This document shows, piece after piece, positions 5,781 to 9,078 of a DNA stretch of 9,078 bases; the stretch's first letter is position 1, and each line of letters starts with the position of its first letter. This DNA comes from Oxalobacteraceae bacterium (GTDB lineage: Bacteria; Pseudomonadota; Gammaproteobacteria; Burkholderiales; Burkholderiaceae_D). The notes beneath the pieces were generated by a model that did no database searches, was not told the origin of the DNA, and saw nothing but the letters and a program-made list of their open reading frames with translations. The translations under genes and the position numbers were made by a program. The stretch is from NCBI GenBank assembly GCA_947453015.1, contig CANGFL010000035.1, forward strand, positions 1-9,078, written 5' to 3'.

Positions 5781-8192
5781 ATGGCCACCTCTTCAGTCAG
5801 CTCAGCAACGAACAATTCGGCGACCAGTACCGCAGCCAGTAATTTGTCGGCGCAACAGCAGGCACAAGCGGCCAACAAGGCGAATGCCCAAGCTATCCTT
5901 ACTTCTCTGAATGCAGGTTCCGGCGTGAATGTCGCCAACCTGGCTCAAAGCTTGGTCGATGCTGAGGGAACTCCGCAAAAAAATCTGATCAACGCCAAGA
6001 TCACCAAAAACGAGAGCAAGATTAGTGGTCTCTCGTCGGTGATGTTCATGATGTCGGAGCTAAAAACTAAGCTCTCCGCACTTAAAGACCGCGATAGCTT
6101 CAATACCGTTAACGCCAGCAATAGCAACAGCAGTGCGTTGTCGATCACTGCCTCCCCTTCAGCCAGCGTGGGGTCGCATCAAATACAAATTAACTCGGTA
6201 TCTGCAGCGCAAAGTAGTATCAGCACTGGATTTGCGAGCAAAACAAGTTCACTGAATGGCGGCAGCCCATTCAGCATGACGATTGAGCAAACCAACAAAG
6301 GCGGCATCTCCGTTGGTACGGCAGTCGCAGACAATACCAACACCGCTTCGATTTCTGGTGTGAGCTTTGGTACTAAACCAGCGATTGATGACTTTAGTAA
6401 TTTCTTAGTCACGATTGACGGCACGACCATGAATCTCACGCCGAATCCTGCCAATGCAACCCTGGCTGATCTTGCGTCTGATCTACAAGCACAATTACGC
6501 GCCAAAGATAGTGGCTCAACAGATTTGACTGTTTCGGTATCGAACACCAATCAACTTGATATCACCTCGGCCACCTCCAGCCGCGTGATTAGCTCTGTCG
6601 CTTTGACCAGCGCAGCAGCGTCAATGGGAACACCTACCTCAACGAATAGCAGCTTCGCAGTGATTAGCGATGTCAAGTTTTCGAGTAATGCATCCGTCAC
6701 TGACTTTAAGAATTTCTCCGTTCAAATCGACGGTAAGTCGTATAGCTTTGCTCCCAAGCCAGCGACGGCAACCATGGATGATCTGGCGGCGAACATTCAA
6801 TCGCAATTACGCGCACTCGATGGCAGTAGTGATTTAACTGTTGCAGTGACTAATGGCAATCGACTTGAAATAAGCTCGACAAAATCATCACGAATCATCA
6901 ATGCACCCAAGCTCTCGAATCAGGCAACGATTAATTTAAATCCGGGTGCGAGCGGTGGAACCTCGAGCGGCGCGACCATAGCCGGCGCAGCGTATGGCAC
7001 CTCGCCTAACGTGAATGACTTCAGTAAATTTGACATCAATATCGCAGGTAAAGATTGGTCGATTATTCCTCTGCCCGGCTCACCTACCCTGTCAGCGCTG
7101 GCAGAAAATATTCAAACTCAGCTGCGCATTGTGGATGGCTCTAACGATATGAGCGTCAGTGTCGCGAGTGACGGCACCACACTGCAATTTACTTCGTCCA
7201 GCAATCGCGCAATCACCGGCGCCAAGCTAACTCCCAAAACCTACGCTGATACCCCCGAAGGTATGGTGTCAGCGATTAATTCATCGGGCCAAGGTTACAA
7301 AGCACAATTGGTGAATGATGGAAGCGCCCGCCCCTACAAGATCATGATTACCGGCGAAGCCGGATCAACTGAGAGTTTTACGTTATCAACGAATAGCACC
7401 ACGGCGCTAAATTTTTCCAATATCACCAGCGCATCGGATGCCAACCTGACGGTGGATGGAGTTAGCTTCACTCGCAAGACGAATACGATTACTGATGTTG
7501 TTACAGGTTTGACGTTAGATTTAAAAGCCACGACCACCACGCCTGTGAGCTCGATGGTGAGCCGCGATACTAGTGCGATTCAAACCAAACTGGCTGATTT
7601 AGTCACCGCGTACAACGATTTCAATAACATCATCACAGAAACGACTAATCCAAAGTCGACGCTAGATACCTATGGCGCGACACTGGTAGGCAATAGCACC
7701 GTGCGGATGGTCAAACAGCAAATGCGGCAATTAATTGTTGGCGATTCCAGCACGGCCAGTGGCAGCTTTAAAAATCTAAGTCAGCTGGGCTTAAGCATCG
7801 ATGAAAAAGGTGTGATGACGCTCGATTCAGCCAAGGCTGATGCCACCCTGAACAGTAACTACGAGAACGTCGTGAAAGCCATGACCGGCGGCTACAACAA
7901 CCAGAGTATTTACAGCACCATACCCGGCGGGATCGCGGGTGACGCGGTAAAAAAACTCACTAAGTTGCTGGCTCCCGATGGCGCACTGATGAACCAAAGC
8001 ACAGGCGCCACGACTCAGAATGACAAATACAAAGCAGATATAACCAAACTGCAAACGCGATTAGATGCATTACTAACTCGCTACAACAAACAATTTGCCG
8101 CTATGGATAGTCTGGTCGGCAGCGTTAATGCTCAGAAGACCAGCTTGAAAGCCACTTTCGACGGCATGATGGCTACTTACACTAATAAGTAA
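5781..8192 (+). CDS. fliD: Flagellar filament cap protein FliD, enlarged (803 aa)
   Basis: FliD (HAP2) forms the cap at the filament tip and guides folding of exported flagellin. An unusually long Ser/Ala/Gln-rich N-terminus (about 1-44) precedes the FliD N-terminal domain (about 45-145; GSGVNVANLAQSLVDAEG, then ITKNESKISGLSSVMFMMSELK). The C-terminal domain (about 550-803) has LTVDGVSFTRKTNTITDVV, then LADLVTAYNDFNNIITE, TLVGNSTVRMVKQQMRQL, LGLSIDEKGVMTLDSAK and a final coiled segment. A flagellin-IN-like piece lies near 490-535 (MVSAINSSGQGYKAQLVNDG). Common FliD proteins have about 450-670 residues; the excess here is a domain present three times (191-276, 293-377, 398-484). A Shine-Dalgarno AGGA (5770-5773) lies seven bases before the ATG. 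The gene appears monocistronic, between its own promoter and a strong terminator, with no fliS/fliT following. Confidence 0.95.
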   Translation: MATSSVSSATNNSATSTAASNLSAQQQAQAANKANAQAILTSLNAGSGVNVANLAQSLVDAEGTPQKNLINAKITKNESKISGLSSVMFMMSELKTKLSALKDRDSFNTVNASNSNSSALSITASPSASVGSHQIQINSVSAAQSSISTGFASKTSSLNGGSPFSMTIEQTNKGGISVGTAVADNTNTASISGVSFGTKPAIDDFSNFLVTIDGTTMNLTPNPANATLADLASDLQAQLRAKDSGSTDLTVSVSNTNQLDITSATSSRVISSVALTSAAASMGTPTSTNSSFAVISDVKFSSNASVTDFKNFSVQIDGKSYSFAPKPATATMDDLAANIQSQLRALDGSSDLTVAVTNGNRLEISSTKSSRIINAPKLSNQATINLNPGASGGTSSGATIAGAAYGTSPNVNDFSKFDINIAGKDWSIIPLPGSPTLSALAENIQTQLRIVDGSNDMSVSVASDGTTLQFTSSSNRAITGAKLTPKTYADTPEGMVSAINSSGQGYKAQLVNDGSARPYKIMITGEAGSTESFTLSTNSTTALNFSNITSASDANLTVDGVSFTRKTNTITDVVTGLTLDLKATTTTPVSSMVSRDTSAIQTKLADLVTAYNDFNNIITETTNPKSTLDTYGATLVGNSTVRMVKQQMRQLIVGDSSTASGSFKNLSQLGLSIDEKGVMTLDSAKADATLNSNYENVVKAMTGGYNNQSIYSTIPGGIAGDAVKKLTKLLAPDGALMNQSTGATTQNDKYKADITKLQTRLDALLTRYNKQFAAMDSLVGSVNAQKTSLKATFDGMMATYTNK
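6351..6608 (+). repeat. FliD internal domain repeat 1
   Basis: Residues about 191-276: ISGVSFG, DDFSNFLVTIDG (203-214), PNP, ATLADLASDLQAQLRAKD (226-243), DLTVSV, LDITSATSSRVI (SRVI at 267-270). The predicted pattern is strand-strand-helix-strand-strand. This unit is followed by two more at 104-105-residue spacing, diverged at DNA level. Confidence 0.8.
6657..6911 (+). repeat. FliD internal domain repeat 2
   Basis: Residues about 293-377: VISDVKF, TDFKNFSVQIDG (307-318), PKP, ATMDDLAANIQSQLRALD (330-347), DLTVAV, LEISSTKSSRII (SRII at 370-373). It matches repeat 1 motif by motif with almost no length change. Confidence 0.8.
6972..7232 (+). repeat. FliD internal domain repeat 3
   Basis: Residues about 398-484: TIAGAAYGT, NDFSKFDINIAG (412-423), PLPG, PTLSALAENIQTQLRIVD (435-452), DMSVSV, LQFTSSSNRAI (NRAI at 475-478). 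It is the most diverged copy and is preceded by a Gly/Ser linker (GASGGTSSG). Confidence 0.78.
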
Positions 8193-8221
8193 TCACAGTA
8201 GCTTCAATAACCTCTAACAAC

Positions 8222-8255
8222 AAAGCCTGGCCAGTTATTTGGCCAGGCTTTTTTT
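8222..8255 (+). terminator. Strong intrinsic terminator after fliD
   Basis: A perfect 11-bp stem AAAGCCTGGCC/GGCCAGGCTTT (8222-8232 and 8241-8251) with an eight-base loop, running into seven T residues (8249-8255). It begins 30 bases after the fliD stop. It separates fliD from flaG, which then needs its own promoter. Confidence 0.95.
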
Positions 8256-8359
8256 ATGGTGAACAGCGACAGGCGACCAAAAGCCGTCGATTATCAGACT
8301 AATTTTTATCAAAAAAATAATTTACACCTTAGACCGGCAAAATTTTTCCGCCTTAGCCC

Positions 8360-8386
8360 TAAAGCTATACGAGCTCGTACCGATAC
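8360..8386 (+). promoter_or_regulatory. sigma28 (FliA) promoter of flaG
   Basis: TAAA (8360-8363), a 15-base spacer, then ACCGATAC (8379-8386), against the consensus TAAA-N15-GCCGATAA. The predicted start is near 8393, about 70 bases before the flaG ATG. The spacer contains most of a 12-bp perfect palindrome TACGAGCTCGTA (8368-8379). The rest of the 272-bp fliD-flaG gap is an AT-rich stretch with nothing else recognised. Confidence 0.8.
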
Positions 8387-8453
8387 CCCAAACGTACAAG
8401 TTCGTTTTGTAATGTCGCTTCGTGGAATGCCCGCGATATCAGGCAAACCAGAA

Positions 8454-8459
8454 AGGTGG
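8454..8459 (+). promoter_or_regulatory. Shine-Dalgarno that decides the flaG start
   Basis: AGGTGG lies five bases before the ATG at 8465. The alternative in-frame GTG at 8456 falls inside this Shine-Dalgarno sequence and has no comparable site upstream of itself, so the ATG is preferred. Confidence 0.7.
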
Positions 8460-8464
8460 AAATT

Positions 8465-8839
8465 ATGGAAATTCAATCAAGATCGGCGCCGCAGCCCAGC
8501 CCCAAACCGCAGCCAGCTGCGCCACAGGCTCAAACCACTGCGCCCGCTGCAACGGGTGTGGCCATGGCAACTGCGCCCATTCCCAAAGCCGAGATCAAAG
8601 TCAACGTCGAACAGATGAAGAAAAATCTCGACCAAGCGATCGGTCAACTCAACGACAACATGCGTGACGGCGGCCGCAATCTAGCCTTCGCCATGGATGA
8701 AACGCTGGGCCGCCCCGTTATCGTTGTCAAAAAAGAAGATACCGGCGAAGTCATTCGTCAGATCCCGAATGAGGTCGTCATCAAGGTCGCGCACAACATG
8801 GAAAAGCTCAAGGGCTTACTGTTTAACACGCGCGCCTAA
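8465..8839 (+). CDS. flaG: FlaG family protein
   Basis: A 124-residue FlaG-family protein, cytoplasmic or secreted with the filament apparatus; in other bacteria flaG mutants have altered filament length or stability. The first 45 residues are a low-complexity Pro/Ala/Gln-rich tail. The conserved domain follows: a helical stretch VEQMKKNLDQAIGQLNDNM (48-66), then LAFAMDETLGRPVIVVKKED (73-92), then the family hallmark TGEVIRQIPNE (93-103) and a final helix to residue 121. The length is normal for the family. A GTG start nine bases upstream (8456) would add three residues but is less likely. The gene is driven by a sigma28-type promoter and is followed 94 bases later by a flagellin gene with its own sigma28-type promoter, the common flagellin/flaG/fliD grouping in a different order. 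Confidence 0.92.
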   Translation: MEIQSRSAPQPSPKPQPAAPQAQTTAPAATGVAMATAPIPKAEIKVNVEQMKKNLDQAIGQLNDNMRDGGRNLAFAMDETLGRPVIVVKKEDTGEVIRQIPNEVVIKVAHNMEKLKGLLFNTRA

Positions 8840-8847
8840 TATTTAAT

Positions 8848-8874
8848 TAAAGCTTTTTTTATCAGTACCGATTC
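8848..8874 (+). promoter_or_regulatory. sigma28 (FliA) promoter of the second flagellin
   Basis: TAAA (8848-8851), exactly 15 bases, then ACCGATTC (8867-8874). It is nearly the same -10 as at flaG (ACCGATAC). The predicted start is near 8881, giving a leader of about 52 bases. The spacer contains a run of seven T (8854-8860). Confidence 0.78.
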
Positions 8875-8882
8875 ATCAAACG

Positions 8883-8900
8883 TCAAGAAAAGATTCTTGA
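8883..8900 (+). other. 5'-UTR stem-loop of the second flagellin mRNA
   Basis: A perfect 7-bp stem TCAAGAA/TTCTTGA with loop AAGA, starting within a few bases of the predicted transcription start (about 8881) and 22 bases before the Shine-Dalgarno. Its position mirrors the stem-loop in the giant flagellin leader, although the sequence differs. Confidence 0.5.
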
Positions 8901-8933
8901 GTGATTCAGGTAAATCTAATTTAGGAGAACACC

Positions 8934-9078
8934 ATGTCAGTGATTAACACCAACCTCAAAGCGCTCGTTGCACAAGAATCGATGCGCTCGAGCGATCTCA
9001 AATTGAGCGCCGCCATGGAGCGCCTCTCAACTGGAACTAGAATCAACTCTGCCAAAGATGACGCGGCTGGTCTAGCGA
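8934..9078 (+). CDS. Second flagellin, N-terminal part only (runs off the window)
   Basis: The first 48 codons of a flagellin. [17 protein letters not shown] and [21 protein letters not shown] are the conserved D0 start and the SSGLRINSA-type motif of flagellins. Compared with the giant flagellin it has MSV for [13 protein letters not shown] for GKRINTAADD, and a different residue 13-30 stretch, so it is a distinct paralogue. AGGAG (8923-8927) lies six bases before the ATG. Total length, and whether it is also enlarged, cannot be seen. Opposite orientation and a sigma28 promoter set it apart from the sigma54-driven giant flagellin. Confidence 0.95.
   Translation, partial: MSVINTNLKALVAQESMRSSDLKLSAAMERLSTGTRINSAKDDAAGLA

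Noticed and set aside
8256..8618. 120-codon open frame starting in the fliD terminator
   Set aside because: It starts right behind the terminator T-tract, spans the flaG promoter and runs into flaG in another frame; the product is low-complexity and basic.
8840..8862. Terminator after flaG (TTTAATTAAA then GC and T7)
   Set aside because: The palindromes have no loop and are AT-rich, and the T-run is better explained as the sigma28 promoter spacer.

Overview
This window is a flagellar filament locus. The organism looks like a motile, moderate-GC betaproteobacterium, plausibly Burkholderiales or Oxalobacteraceae-like. That assignment is an inference from the style of the flagellin, FliD and FlaG proteins, the use of both sigma54-type and sigma28-type promoters, and a Cys-rich small protein that feels familiar from that order. 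No rRNA, tRNA, mobile element, CRISPR array or origin is visible.

Layout. Positions 1-542 hold two small minus-strand genes of unknown function that overlap by four bases (ATGA): a four-cysteine protein (55-300) and a two-helix membrane protein (297-542). Positions 639-4601 (minus) encode a giant flagellin of 1320 residues. Its conserved D0/D1 ends flank an insert of about 1000 residues built from repeated modules. Positions 4832-5290 (minus) encode a 152-residue TPR-like helical protein. A 490-bp divergent intergenic region (5291-5780) follows, with outward-facing sigma54-type promoters on both sides of a dense cluster of TTGCC/GGCAA inverted repeats. On the plus strand come an enlarged FliD filament cap protein (5781-8192, 803 residues, with a ~100-residue domain present three times), a strong intrinsic terminator, flaG (8465-8839), and the first 48 codons of a second flagellin (8934 to the window end).

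Regulation read from sequence. The giant flagellin and the TPR gene each have a GG-N10-GC sigma54 promoter; the giant flagellin's matches the consensus fully. fliD has a weaker sigma54 candidate. flaG and the second flagellin each have a TAAA-N15-ACCGATNC element matching the sigma28 (FliA) consensus. The two flagellins therefore appear to be controlled by different sigma factors.

How the genes could work together. FliD caps the growing filament and promotes flagellin folding. FlaG is associated with filament length or stability in other bacteria. The two flagellins are alternative or co-assembled subunits. The main novelty is that the flagellin and the cap have both grown by internal duplication of beta-strand/helix modules carrying ING or IDG motifs. 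They sit next to a small TPR-like gene that shares the sigma54 mode of control and could be a dedicated export or assembly partner. No fliS or fliT follows fliD inside the window.
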